Positions 45,259 through 54,703 of a DNA stretch of 64,000 nt are shown here, piece by piece; positions within the stretch are counted from its first letter, which is position 1, and each line of letters starts with the position of its first letter. This DNA is from Saccharicrinis fermentans DSM 9555 = JCM 21142. GTDB lineage: Bacteria; Bacteroidota; Bacteroidia; Bacteroidales; Marinilabiliaceae. The notes below the pieces were generated by a model. That model did not search any database. It saw only the letters and a list, made by a program, of their open reading frames with translations, and was not told the DNA's origin. Made by a program: the position numbers and the translations under genes. The stretch is taken from contig NZ_KI912107.1 of NCBI RefSeq assembly GCF_000517085.1, positions 132,425 through 196,424 on the forward strand, given 5' to 3'.

Positions 45259-46320
45259 TTACTTAATCTCTTCGTCGTATACAACAGCGATTTTTCCACA
45301 TTTACCGCCGTCCATCATAGTGTATGCTTTGTCGGCATCTTTCAGTTCAAAACGTTTTTCAACCAAGTCTTCTGGGTGAATGTTCCAACGTACTAATAGT
45401 TCAACCAACTCTTCCATTCTCCATGTGTTGGTAACCCAAGAACCGTGGATTGATATTTGGTCGTGGATAATATCTGGAGAAGGGTTGAATTCTACAGTAC
45501 CTCCTTCTCCTATCATCACATTTTTACCCCACTTGCGTGTAGCACGGATTGCCAACTGACGCCCATGGGTGTTACCTGAACAGTCTACCGTTTTTTCGAA
45601 ACCTTCACCAGAGTGCGTTACGGCTAATACTTTTTCTAAGGTATCAGGGCCAGCCACAAATACCTCATCTGCTAAACCTAGTTTTTTAGCAATATCAGCA
45701 CGCTCTTGTACCGTGTCAACACCAACAAGTTTGTTAGCTCCTAGTGCTTTACATAGTTGAAGTGCAGCCAGACCAACAGGGCCAAGTCCTACTACTAAAA
45801 CCGCATCTTTACCTGAGATACCAATTTTCTCTAAGCCTTCGTATACGGTACCAAAACCACAAGCAACCTGTGCTCCGTCTACGTATGAAAGTTCATCGGG
45901 TAATAAAACACAGTCTTTTTCGTCGGCAAGAATGTATTCAGCCATCCCTCCGTCACGTTGCCATCCGTAGGCGGCACGTTGATCTGATGTACATGAAATC
46001 ATGTATCCGCGACGACAGTCGTTACAAACACCACAACCCGAAATATGGTATAAAATAACACGGTCTCCCTCTTTGAAACGTTTCATGCCTGTACCACACT
46101 CTATAATTTGTCCACATGGTTCATGACCTGCAATTTTGTTTTGATAAGCCTCTGGACCTTTACCTAGGTGTTCACGGTAGATCGCACGGATATCAGATCC
46201 GCAAATTGTGGAAGCTTTGGTTTTTACCAATACTTGTCCGGGTCCGGGAGTTGGAACTGGAACTTCTTTCATCTCAACAGTACTGTTACCAGGAAGGTAA
46301 GCTGCTAACATTGTTTTCAT
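45259..46320 (-). CDS. Zinc-dependent alcohol/polyol dehydrogenase (MDR family)
   Basis: The 353 residues have the catalytic zinc motif (STICGSDIRAI, AGHEPCGQIIECG), the structural zinc cluster (CGVCNDCRRGYMISC) and the nucleotide-binding glycine motif (VLVVGLGPVGLAALQL). It belongs to the threonine/sorbitol dehydrogenase branch and probably oxidises a sugar or polyol with NAD(P). It sits in the same minus-strand operon as the symporter and the cupin, 137 bp after the symporter gene. Confidence 0.9.
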   Translation of the reverse strand: MKTMLAAYLPGNSTVEMKEVPVPTPGPGQVLVKTKASTICGSDIRAIYREHLGKGPEAYQNKIAGHEPCGQIIECGTGMKRFKEGDRVILYHISGCGVCNDCRRGYMISCTSDQRAAYGWQRDGGMAEYILADEKDCVLLPDELSYVDGAQVACGFGTVYEGLEKIGISGKDAVLVVGLGPVGLAALQLCKALGANKLVGVDTVQERADIAKKLGLADEVFVAGPDTLEKVLAVTHSGEGFEKTVDCSGNTHGRQLAIRATRKWGKNVMIGEGGTVEFNPSPDIIHDQISIHGSWVTNTWRMEELVELLVRWNIHPEDLVEKRFELKDADKAYTMMDGGKCGKIAVVYDEEIK

Positions 46321-46457
46321 AGTGTTTTGTTTTTTAAGTCGTTAGTGCTTGTCGTTTCAAGTTTCTAACATTAAGAAAATAAGTAAATAAAATTTTTTAA
46401 CTCAATATGCAGAATAACTGCTAAAAAAGAGGCTCCGGAGAGCTTTATCCCAGTGTT

Positions 46458-48167
46458 TTAGGCTATTGATTCTAAAATAATCCATAAAACAGTTAGGCTT
46501 ATAATAATTGCTAATCCTATAATTCTAAAGTCTTTAACTCCATTGTATTTATCCGGCCAATAATCTTTTAGTCGGATGCAAGTGGATATTTGGGCTTCCG
46601 TTGGTTTGGCAGTTAGTAAGCTGGCTACTATCATAATAAGTGCGCACAGTACAAATTTCCACCAAGCTTGCATCATAAATACCATGCCCAGCGATCCGGT
46701 GATGGCTTTTGTTTGGGGCAGTAGATTTATTCCGTTGGAAGCAGCTATCTTTTCTGCCAAACCTTTTAAGCCGGGTAATAAATTTTCGTAAGGAAAATCC
46801 AGTAAGAAGACAAAGATTCCCATTACTAATCCAACTGCGAAGGTGATATTGGCAGCTTTGGCGGTGCCTCGTTTCCAGAACATACCAAACATAAATACTG
46901 CCACAATAGGAGGGGCTATCATGGCCCCCAGTGAATTAACTGTATGAATGATGGTGTCGCCAAATTTATCGGCCTGGGTACTCCATGCAATTGCCAAAAT
47001 CATGATGACCACAGCCGTATACCTACCTATCAATACCAGTTTTTTATCGTCTGTTTGGGGTTTGATTCTTTTGATAATATCAATCGAAAAGAGGGTAGAG
47101 GCGCTGTTTATAGCAGCGGCTACCGAACTCATAAGTGCAGCCAATAAGGCCGCAATAATCAAACCTTTTAGACCAATGGGTACCAGACGGTCAATCATAA
47201 AGGGCAATGTGTTTTTGGTGTCAGCTCCGATGTCCGACTTGAAAATAACATATGCCAATACCCCTGGTAAGAGGAAGAATAATACGGGTAATATTTTTAA
47301 TATCGCCGTAAACATAGGACCTACTTTGGCGTCATATTCTGTTTTTGCACCTAAAGCACGTTGTACAATGGTTTGATCAGAGAACCAATACCAAGCACCA
47401 AGAACAAAGTAGCCCAGCAATGCCGCATACCACGAGATACCTCCTTCCGGAGGATTGGCAGGGCTATTTTCAGGACGTAATATGCTAAGTGTGTCAGGTG
47501 CTAGTTGTGCTTTAAATTCGGCAAAAGAATGAATTCCAGCATCAGGTAAGGCAAAAATACCAAAAATGGTCAATGTCATTGCACCTCCAATTAACAATAC
47601 GGTTTGTACACTCTCTGTGATAGCAACAGCTTTTAATCCACCTACTACGGTGTATATGCCTGTTAAAACGGCAATAAAGATGATGCCATAAATTTCTTGT
47701 AAACCAAAGAATTGTTTGGCCAGTTCGGCTCCTGCATATAGACTGATGCCGATATGAATTAGGAGAGCTGTAAGTATGGCAAATAGTACCATCCAAGTTC
47801 TGGATGCGCCATTAAACCTTCTTTCGTACCACTCGGGGATGGTTGAAATACGGGTTCTGAAAAAATAGGGTGCGATAAAAAAGCCTAAGAAAACAAGGAA
47901 CGGAATAGCCAGCCATTCGAACAGGCCATCCACTAAACCGTGTTTAAAACCCGATTCGGCGAAGCCTATCAAATGAATAGTTGATATATTGGCAGCGAAC
48001 AGTGCTGCCCCAATAACCCCCCATTTAAGTGAACGGCTTGCTAAAAAGTAATCATCTGATGATTGTTCCGACATTTTCTTTTTAATGGCAAAAACGCCCA
48101 AGAGAACAATGCCTACCAAGTAAGCAATGATGATGATAATATCCAGTGTTCCTATGTTAAAGTTCAT
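46458..48167 (-). CDS. Sodium:solute symporter (SSS family, SGLT-like)
   Basis: The 569-residue inner-membrane protein has about 14 helices. SSS signatures are FFLASRSLKWGVIGAALFAA, the TIHLIGFAESGF segment, YTVVGGLKAVAITESVQTVL and AAINSASTLFSIDIIKR. SGLT-type members import sugars with Na+. It follows the FucP-like permease by 8 bp, so the operon encodes two different importers, perhaps for two related substrates. Confidence 0.93.
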   Translation of the reverse strand: MNFNIGTLDIIIIIAYLVGIVLLGVFAIKKKMSEQSSDDYFLASRSLKWGVIGAALFAANISTIHLIGFAESGFKHGLVDGLFEWLAIPFLVFLGFFIAPYFFRTRISTIPEWYERRFNGASRTWMVLFAILTALLIHIGISLYAGAELAKQFFGLQEIYGIIFIAVLTGIYTVVGGLKAVAITESVQTVLLIGGAMTLTIFGIFALPDAGIHSFAEFKAQLAPDTLSILRPENSPANPPEGGISWYAALLGYFVLGAWYWFSDQTIVQRALGAKTEYDAKVGPMFTAILKILPVLFFLLPGVLAYVIFKSDIGADTKNTLPFMIDRLVPIGLKGLIIAALLAALMSSVAAAINSASTLFSIDIIKRIKPQTDDKKLVLIGRYTAVVIMILAIAWSTQADKFGDTIIHTVNSLGAMIAPPIVAVFMFGMFWKRGTAKAANITFAVGLVMGIFVFLLDFPYENLLPGLKGLAEKIAASNGINLLPQTKAITGSLGMVFMMQAWWKFVLCALIMIVASLLTAKPTEAQISTCIRLKDYWPDKYNGVKDFRIIGLAIIISLTVLWIILESIA

Positions 48168-48175
48168 CTTAGGGA

Positions 48176-49501
48176 TTATTTAAGGTGCACTTTTTCGGCT
48201 CGATAACTATAAATGGCTACCACACCGAGGCATATCAATGGTAATATGAATGAGAAGTTCACTTCGGGTACGCCCAGAATCAGGGTGTCGTTGAACTTAG
48301 GGCCGCCAATATCGAGGATAGAACCTTGTATGGGGGGCATGAGTGCACCTCCTACAATTGCCATCACTAGACCTGCGGATCCCAATTTCGCTTCATCACC
48401 CATGTCTTTAAGAGCGATACCATATATGGTAGGAAACATGATGGACATAGCGATGGAAATACCTACTAAGGAGTATAAACCTACGATGCCTGATATAAAG
48501 ATGGCCCCGGCAGTAAAGCCCATTCCTGCAATAGCAAAGTAGAACATTAATTGTCCCGGACGGACGTATTTTAGCAAATATGTACCCGCGCTACGCCCCA
48601 AGAGAAAAGCAATCATTGCTGCCATATTGTACCATGTTGCCGTTAACTGGGCATCTGCAGGTCTTGCGCTGTTTATGTTTTCTACATATTGATAGATAAA
48701 GGTCCAACACATGATTTGTGCCGCTACGTAAAATATTTGAGTGATGACACCCTCGTAGTATCGTTTATTTCTTATAAGAGTATTAAATGTATCTCTGATA
48801 TTTAAAGTATCGTGCGTATCCGTCTTTTTAGGCATTTTAACAAGCGCAATAACTATAAGCATCAGCAGCACAAAAAGCCCCAGAGCAATATAGGGAGTAC
48901 TGATAACAGCCAAGTCATCTGTACGAATGGAGGCTTGCTTGGCAGCAGAAAGAGCCTGATAGGCTTCTGTTGTATAATCGTCTGAACTAAGTGCTTTTAT
49001 AACCAGTATTTGTGCACCTAACATACCCAGTAAAGAACCCAAAGGATTAAAGGTCTGTGCTAAATTAAGCCGGCGTGTAGATGTCTCCGAGCTCCCCATT
49101 GAAAGTACGTATGGATTAGAAGTGGTTTCTAAAAATGCCAGTCCAAATGTCAATATATACAATGAAGCTAAATAGAAACCGAAGATTTCTAGTTTGGCTG
49201 CGGGTATAAATAGTAAAGCACCAGTAGCGTATAATGCCAAGCCGAGGAGTATCCCTGATTTATACGAAAATTTACGGATAAACAATGCGGCAGGTATAGC
49301 CATGGTAGCATAGCCACCATAGAATGCCAGCTGTACCAATGCCGCTTCCATGTTTGATAGCTCTGGCATTACTTTTTTAAATGCTGATACCATTGGGTTC
49401 GTTAAATCGTTGGCAATGCCCCAAAGAAAGAACAAACTGGTAAGTAATATGAAGGGTAGAATGTATTTTTTTTCTACCACTTTTGCAGCCTCTTTATTCA
49501 T
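48176..49501 (-). CDS. FucP-like major facilitator sugar permease
   Basis: The start is the ATG at 49501 (MNKEAAKVVEKKYILPF); the longer frame uses a TTG and runs into the upstream 20-bp element. The 441 residues with 12 helices have the FucP pattern LTSLFFLWGIANDLTNPMVS, FYGGYATMAIPAALFIRKFS, FLETTSNPYVLSMGS and FPTIYGIALKDMGDEAKLGS. FucP-type carriers are H+ symporters for L-fucose and related hexoses. It lies between the mutarotase and the SSS symporter genes. Confidence 0.93.
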   Translation of the reverse strand: MNKEAAKVVEKKYILPFILLTSLFFLWGIANDLTNPMVSAFKKVMPELSNMEAALVQLAFYGGYATMAIPAALFIRKFSYKSGILLGLALYATGALLFIPAAKLEIFGFYLASLYILTFGLAFLETTSNPYVLSMGSSETSTRRLNLAQTFNPLGSLLGMLGAQILVIKALSSDDYTTEAYQALSAAKQASIRTDDLAVISTPYIALGLFVLLMLIVIALVKMPKKTDTHDTLNIRDTFNTLIRNKRYYEGVITQIFYVAAQIMCWTFIYQYVENINSARPADAQLTATWYNMAAMIAFLLGRSAGTYLLKYVRPGQLMFYFAIAGMGFTAGAIFISGIVGLYSLVGISIAMSIMFPTIYGIALKDMGDEAKLGSAGLVMAIVGGALMPPIQGSILDIGGPKFNDTLILGVPEVNFSFILPLICLGVVAIYSYRAEKVHLK

Positions 49502-49523
49502 ATGTTTAAATTTAATTTTCAAA

Positions 49524-49543
49524 GGTCATATGGAACTCGCCAG
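49524..49543 (-). promoter_or_regulatory. Shared 20-bp upstream element (copy at the FucP-like gene)
   Basis: Read on the minus strand this is CTGGCGAGTTCCATATGACC, identical to 37770-37789, and it ends 22 bp before the ATG. Both copies have the same position and orientation relative to their genes. Confidence 0.5.
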
Positions 49544-49627
49544 TGAAGTTATTCTCTTGTGTGAGAATTTATTTTTTCCATGGCTCGTTTCATATGAATA
49601 GATTTGTAGATTGATTAGCTTTGAGGA

Positions 49628-50062
49628 TTACATACTTGGGGTAACACCCTTTTTTAGTAAGATATTACCATATTTGGCTGTTTCACCTGTCATTAATACC
49701 GCAAAAGCACCCCTGGCTTTATCGTAAAATTCAAAGCGACCGATTCGCTCTATGGGCGGAACATTGGGATTTGATTTGTGGATCGCTTTTAAGTAAGCTT
49801 CCTCTACTGTTGGATCCAGTTCGTCACCTTCAACAGCGGCCATCATTGTTAAAGGGGCTGGAACGTATGAGTCTAATTCAAATAGAGGAAGGATCGCCTC
49901 CAGTAAGTCAGGAATTCTTAAGCCGTCAGCTCTTAATACTCTTCCGTTAAATGACTCGCCAGGGAAATGGGCATCCGCTAAAATAATTTCATCGCCATGA
50001 CCCATGCGGGCTAAAACTTCTAAAAGTTCGGGGCTAATAAGTGGTGATATTCCTTTTAACAT
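49628..50062 (-). CDS. RbsD/FucU-family sugar mutarotase
   Basis: The 144-residue protein has the conserved start [37 protein letters not shown] with the catalytic His/Asp, and the C-terminal [20 protein letters not shown]. RbsD/FucU proteins interconvert anomers of L-fucose or ribose. Together with the FucP-like permease, the FucU alternative is favoured. It follows the ROK gene by 26 bp. Confidence 0.92.
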   Translation of the reverse strand: MLKGISPLISPELLEVLARMGHGDEIILADAHFPGESFNGRVLRADGLRIPDLLEAILPLFELDSYVPAPLTMMAAVEGDELDPTVEEAYLKAIHKSNPNVPPIERIGRFEFYDKARGAFAVLMTGETAKYGNILLKKGVTPSM

Positions 50063-50088
50063 GTTCTAGATATTTTGTTGTTTATTTA

Positions 50089-51303
50089 TTATACTCTGAA
50101 ATTCAATACCTCATGCAAAATGAGGGATGTGGCACCTTTTACTGCTGCCTGATTTCCTAATTTACTTTGCAATAATTCTATGTTTCGATGGGGTTGTTGA
50201 ATAACCTCTTTGTTAAAAACGTTTTTAATGCGCTGGGTAAAAAATATCCCTGAGTTCATTACCTTGCCACCTAATACAATGGCTTTGGGATTGAATAGGT
50301 TGGCAGCTGAAGCAATGGCTTGACCCAGATAATCGGCTGCTTGATTAAACAATTCCAAGGCAAAGGTATCTCCTTCTCGTGCCTCTTTGGCAATGATCTC
50401 TGTTGAAATACTCTCGTATTTATTTAATGTGGATTCCGGGTGTTGTGTTTTCTGCCTGTTGGCAATTTCTGTGATTCCTCTTCCTGAAGAATAGCATTCC
50501 AAACAATCCATTTTACCACAGGAGCATTCTATTCCAGCAGGTGTTGTGCCAATAATTTTATTGTGTCCAATTTCACCTGCCATACCATCAAAACCAAAAA
50601 AAGGTTGCCCGTTCATGATAAAACCAGATCCAATACCGTAGCCAATATTGATGAATATAAAATCCTTGCACTGATCTCCAATACCATACATTAACTCCCC
50701 CTGTGCCATTACGCGCGATACGTTATCTACAATGACGGGTACCTTAAAGTGTTTTATCAATGGCTTTTTAATATCTACGTCTTTCCATTTGAAGTTTGGT
50801 GAATATTCTATATGATCGGTTTTCTTATTAATGAAGCCGGCAGCTGCAACGCCTATTCCATGCAACTTTTTCTTTTCAATGCCGGATTTTTTAAAAAGTT
50901 GCTCGATTAAATCAATGACCCGCTCTAAATCTGATTCATAACTATCGCTGGCTTCTGTTCTTGTGTCTACTTCTGCCAAGGCATCCCCATTTAGATTTGA
51001 AAGAACACTGTATATGTGGGTGCGACCCCAATCGATACCAATCACATAGCTGTCCGCTCCGTTGAATTTTACAATCATCGGGGGGCGACCTCCATTTGAT
51101 TCGCCAATGCCTACCTGAACAGCTAGTTTTTCGAAATTAATCAAGCTATCAACTATGCGGGTTATGGTGGGCGCACTGAGACCTGTTTGTTTAACTATTT
51201 CGGCGCGCGATATCTCACCGCTCTCCCTGATCAAATTTAAAACTTTGATCTTGTTTAAACGATTGATATACTCTGCACTTCCTTTGGGATGACTCTGTTT
51301 CAT
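50089..51303 (-). CDS. ROK-family transcriptional regulator (NagC/XylR type)
   Basis: The 404 residues begin with a winged helix (NRLNKIKVLNLIRESGEISR, QTGLSAPTITRIVDSLIN) and continue with a ROK domain: YVIGIDWGRTHIYSVLSNL, GIGVAAAGFIN, MAGEIGHNKI, and the zinc cluster CSCGKMDCLECYSSGRGI. Such regulators repress sugar operons and respond to the sugar. It is the first gene of the minus-strand sugar operon. A near-perfect palindrome TTAGAATGATTCTAA at 51388-51402 lies 85 bp upstream and is the probable operator. Confidence 0.9.
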   Translation of the reverse strand: MKQSHPKGSAEYINRLNKIKVLNLIRESGEISRAEIVKQTGLSAPTITRIVDSLINFEKLAVQVGIGESNGGRPPMIVKFNGADSYVIGIDWGRTHIYSVLSNLNGDALAEVDTRTEASDSYESDLERVIDLIEQLFKKSGIEKKKLHGIGVAAAGFINKKTDHIEYSPNFKWKDVDIKKPLIKHFKVPVIVDNVSRVMAQGELMYGIGDQCKDFIFINIGYGIGSGFIMNGQPFFGFDGMAGEIGHNKIIGTTPAGIECSCGKMDCLECYSSGRGITEIANRQKTQHPESTLNKYESISTEIIAKEAREGDTFALELFNQAADYLGQAIASAANLFNPKAIVLGGKVMNSGIFFTQRIKNVFNKEVIQQPHRNIELLQSKLGNQAAVKGATSLILHEVLNFRV

Positions 51304-51387
51304 TATTTACTTTCTAACGGTACGAAAATAAGTGTGAAAAGCGAGATTTGCAAGTGGATGGTCAAAAAAAATCTCCATCATCCTTAA

Positions 51388-51402
51388 TTAGAATGATTCT
51401 AA
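51388..51402. promoter_or_regulatory. Palindromic operator candidate of the ROK-led operon
   Basis: TTAGAATGATTCTAA is a 7+1+7 palindrome, extended by CCT...AGG-like flanks. It lies in the divergent gap between the ROK gene and the plus-strand gene at 51558 and fits the A/T-rich dyads bound by ROK repressors. Confidence 0.5.
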
Positions 51403-51557
51403 AGGGAGCCGGGGTTTATTTATATGTTTAGTATTGTGTGGATTTTTGTAGTTTCTTTATATTTGTTGGATCGTAAAGGCCTATAAAGTTTAATTTTTCC
51501 TTTATTTTGCATTATATTTAAAATCATATTCAACACAACGAACTAAAATTTATTACA

Positions 51558-52163
51558 GTGAAAAATTTAATATCAACATTTTTAGTATCCATTATTTTTT
51601 TGGGACAAACAGTTTCAATGGAAGCTCAGGAAAGTGGTAACACCGGTCTGGAGGGAGGAAATATCGGAAGTCAATTCGATTATGCCATTCGTAAATCCAA
51701 TACTTATGAAGGTTTTAAGGTGGTTAAAACAACATGGCTATATAAATTGAAAGGAAATGCTTTGGACTCAGTGAAAGCTTTAAGGGATAATATAGTGTCA
51801 TTGGAAACGAAAGTGCAGGATCAGCAGAATGAGATGAATACTTTAAAGGCTGACTTGAAAGAGGCCAACGATAGGTTGGGGATAGCGACCAAGGAAAAGG
51901 ACAGTTTCAACTTTTTAGGAATGCTTTTAACAAAAAGTGTTTATAGTACTATGGTTTGGACTATTATTTTTATTTTGATTGTGACCCTTGGTATTATGGT
52001 GTTTTTATTTAAACGTAGTAATACCATTACTATCAAAACCAAGGAAACATTGGGTGAAAAGCAAGAGGAGTTTGATGCGCATAGAAAATGGGCACTGGAA
52101 AGGGAACAAACCTTGGCACGAGAGCTGAATAAATTAAAGCAAAAATACAAAGGACTCGATTAG
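51558..52163 (+). CDS. Membrane protein with signal peptide, coiled coils and one central helix
   Basis: I do not recognise a defined function. The 201-residue protein starts at a GTG, has a signal peptide (ISTFLVSIIFLGQTVSMEAQ), a periplasmic coiled coil (about residues 70-118, VSLETKVQDQQNEMNTLKAD), a membrane helix (TMVWTIIFILIVTLGIMVFL) and a cytoplasmic charged coiled coil. Similar Bacteroidota proteins are sometimes annotated as tRNA methyltransferases, but nothing here supports an enzyme. A scaffold or tether is more likely. The terminator at 52149 overlaps its stop. Confidence 0.7.
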   Translation: MKNLISTFLVSIIFLGQTVSMEAQESGNTGLEGGNIGSQFDYAIRKSNTYEGFKVVKTTWLYKLKGNALDSVKALRDNIVSLETKVQDQQNEMNTLKADLKEANDRLGIATKEKDSFNFLGMLLTKSVYSTMVWTIIFILIVTLGIMVFLFKRSNTITIKTKETLGEKQEEFDAHRKWALEREQTLARELNKLKQKYKGLD

Positions 52164-52174
52164 AGTCCTTTTTT
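52149..52174 (+). terminator. Intrinsic terminator overlapping a stop codon
   Basis: AAAGGACTC and GAGTCCTTT form a 9-bp stem with a 5-nt loop, followed by TTTT. The stop codon of the preceding gene lies inside the loop. Confidence 0.85.
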
Positions 52175-52333
52175 ATGTACGTTTTCGGACTCCTATTGGT
52201 TCGGAAACGGTCATTTAAAAGGTGTTGTTTTTTAGGGTTGTTTGTGTAAGTATTTGTATATCTGCACTATGTGTTCTTCGGCACGATAAGTGATTTCTAC
52301 CTGTTACAAACCAAAGTATAGGAGGATGAAATC

Positions 52334-52936
52334 ATGAAAACACAAGTAAATCAACATGGATATCATTTAGGAATTGTTAAAGTATTGATCATTTCTTCGT
52401 TCATTCTGTTGGCCTTTGGGGTCTACAAAGTTTTTAAAGTGAATGAAACCACACAGGAGTTTGTTTATGAAAATTCGATGGAAGGTAATATGCCACCATC
52501 CTTCCATTCAGGTGTGTCGGATATGCTCTATACGCACTCGTTTAGCAATGAGGTAAAGGAGGAAGCGCTAGCCGTTGAATCTTGGATGTTAAGTAGTAAA
52601 GGGTGGGTGGTAGATCATCCAGCACATGTAAGTTTTTTTGAAGAAGACGAGCTTAGCTTAGAGGGGTGGATGATGGAGCTTGCAGACTGGAATGTACCCA
52701 TTATTTCTAGAGATAAACTGGCCGCCTTGGAATGGGGCGAAGAGGAACCTCTGGTACTGGTTTCGTGGATGATGAGTTGTTGTACATGGGTGCCTGATAA
52801 ATTTGGAGAGATCAATATAGAAGAGTTTAGTAATTCTTTCAAGGAGAACGCATTGGCCTTGGAGGACTGGATGTTGGATGACAATTCCTGGTTAATAGTA
52901 GATCACAGTCTTGTAGGAGATTACCCCAGGACTTAA
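52334..52936 (+). CDS. Membrane-anchored protein with four Trp-Met repeats
   Basis: I do not recognise this family. After one N-terminal membrane helix (VLIISSFILLAFGVYKVFKV) the exposed part repeats a short unit four times: EEALAVESWMLSSKGWVVDH, EDELSLEGWMMELADWNVP, EEPLVLVSWMMSCCTWVPD and ENALALEDWMLDDNSWLIV. The pattern is E-x-x-L-x-L-E-x-W-M followed some 7 residues later by a second Trp. The whole domain is acidic. It stands alone between the coiled-coil gene and the histidine kinase gene. It may bind a partner protein at the cell envelope. Confidence 0.7.
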   Translation: MKTQVNQHGYHLGIVKVLIISSFILLAFGVYKVFKVNETTQEFVYENSMEGNMPPSFHSGVSDMLYTHSFSNEVKEEALAVESWMLSSKGWVVDHPAHVSFFEEDELSLEGWMMELADWNVPIISRDKLAALEWGEEEPLVLVSWMMSCCTWVPDKFGEINIEEFSNSFKENALALEDWMLDDNSWLIVDHSLVGDYPRT

Positions 52937-53053
52937 TATTGTATGTCACATGATTAGAAAACGGTAACAAGATAAAAATCATATTATTCAGCTTTTGTAT
53001 TAAAATCCTTTTTTTATCTTTACAAGCAATCACAGCCTGGATATTATATACAA

Positions 53054-54697
53054 ATGCGTTACTTACTTAAAGGATTAATTTTAGTTTTTCTACTTCAGCT
53101 TGAAGTTGAAATAATGGGAAGCGATGGTGGTAGGCAGGAAACATCTTTACAAGCAAATTGTGACATTCATAGAATTATTTCTACTGCTGATTTGTATTTT
53201 CAGATAGATGATAATACAAAGGCTATATCCATGCTTAGGGCTAACTTGCTTATGTGCGAGGATACAGCGTTGCATGAATATATGAAATATAAGATAGCCA
53301 TTGCTTATATGAATATAGGCCAGCATGAGGAAGCGCTGCCATTTTTACGTTCGTATATGGCTTATCAGCAAAGTAAAGGTGATTCGTTAGGCATGGCAAG
53401 AGCTAATATTGCTTGGGGTAAATATTATTGCCAATGCAAGGAATATGAAAAGGCATCTGATATTTTGTTTGAGACCTTGAATCATATTCCTTCTGGAGAA
53501 GAAAGAGAATTGGAGGCCATGACTTTTTTGGTATTGGCACAACTAAATGTGCAAACCAAAGTGTTTTCTGAAGCAAAGGCCTATGCGCAAAAAGCCATGG
53601 CGATATCTTCTTCGTTAAATAATGATAGTCTGCAATTAGAGTGTTTTAATTTTTTCTCGCACTTGTATGAGATGATGGGTGATGATCAGTCTGCCCTTTA
53701 TTATAAAAATAGAAGTATAGTCCTTGATCACTCCATATTACGTGCTAAAGCTGCTGCTTTTTTTTGTGTTGAATCCGTGAATAATGAAGACAAGGGAGGT
53801 GTTGAAAAGTTAGATTCAGAGCTCGTAAAAATGATGATTGCAGCTCGTTTGTTAAGCTTTAAAAACAATGAACTTATTTATTGGGGGAGTATTGTGCTTT
53901 TAGCTGTATTTTCGCTTGTGTTTTTTGTGTTGTTCCGCTCAAAAATGATATTGAGTAAAAAGCTTAAGCATAAAAATGAAGAGCTGGAAAAGTTGAATGC
54001 TACCAAGGATAAATTTTTTTCAATCATAGCACATGATTTAAAGAGTCCGTTTAACTCTTTGATGGGATTCTCAGAACTTTTGTCCTTGCAGGTAGAAAGC
54101 AAAAGTCATCAGGAAATAGTCGCTTATAGTCGTTCCATATATCATTCAACACGTAAGTTATACTCCTTGGTGGAGACATTATTACAGTGGTCCAGAACCC
54201 AGTTGGGTACCACAGAGTATAAACCCGAAAGGTTAGATGTGAAAATTGTGGTCAGTAATATTGTTTCGATTCTTAAAATTAACGCAGAGGAGAAGGATAT
54301 TGTTATTTCCGTGGATATTGCCGATGATTTACTCGCTTGGGCGGATAAGAATTTATTTAGCGCAGTACTCCGGAACTTAGTAAGCAATGCCATTAAGTTT
54401 TCAAGGGTGGGCAGTGTAATTAGCGTTTCGGGAAAAGTGAAAGGATCGAATATCGAGATTTCTGTGAAGGATACGGGTATTGGTATTAGCAAAGATAACC
54501 TGCAAAAGATTTTTAGGGTTGATTCTAATCATAGCACCACCGGAACATTTAACGAAAAAGGAACAGGCCTTGGCTTGGTGTTGTGTAAAGAGTTCGTGGA
54601 AATTAATAAAGGAGTGATTAGTGTGGAAAGTAAACTTGAAAAAGGTAGCACATTTAAATTTACTGTACCTTTGACTACGCATAATCATATTAAATAA
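53054..54697 (+). CDS. Sensor histidine kinase with periplasmic TPR domain
   Basis: The 547 residues have a signal sequence, a TPR-like helical sensor domain (YKIAIAYMNIGQHEEALPFL, MARANIAWGKYYCQCKEYEK, AKAYAQKAMAISSSL), a membrane helix near residue 285 (SIVLLAVFSLVFFVLF), a HisKA domain with the phospho-acceptor His in SIIAHDLKSPFNSLMGFSEL, and an HATPase domain (NLVSNAIKFSR, VKDTGIGISKDNL, KGTGLGLVLCKEFV). No response regulator is next to it, so it is an orphan kinase. It is followed 6 bp later by xseB. Confidence 0.92.
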   Translation: MRYLLKGLILVFLLQLEVEIMGSDGGRQETSLQANCDIHRIISTADLYFQIDDNTKAISMLRANLLMCEDTALHEYMKYKIAIAYMNIGQHEEALPFLRSYMAYQQSKGDSLGMARANIAWGKYYCQCKEYEKASDILFETLNHIPSGEERELEAMTFLVLAQLNVQTKVFSEAKAYAQKAMAISSSLNNDSLQLECFNFFSHLYEMMGDDQSALYYKNRSIVLDHSILRAKAAAFFCVESVNNEDKGGVEKLDSELVKMMIAARLLSFKNNELIYWGSIVLLAVFSLVFFVLFRSKMILSKKLKHKNEELEKLNATKDKFFSIIAHDLKSPFNSLMGFSELLSLQVESKSHQEIVAYSRSIYHSTRKLYSLVETLLQWSRTQLGTTEYKPERLDVKIVVSNIVSILKINAEEKDIVISVDIADDLLAWADKNLFSAVLRNLVSNAIKFSRVGSVISVSGKVKGSNIEISVKDTGIGISKDNLQKIFRVDSNHSTTGTFNEKGTGLGLVLCKEFVEINKGVISVESKLEKGSTFKFTVPLTTHNHIK

Positions 54698-54703
54698 TAG
54701 CAT

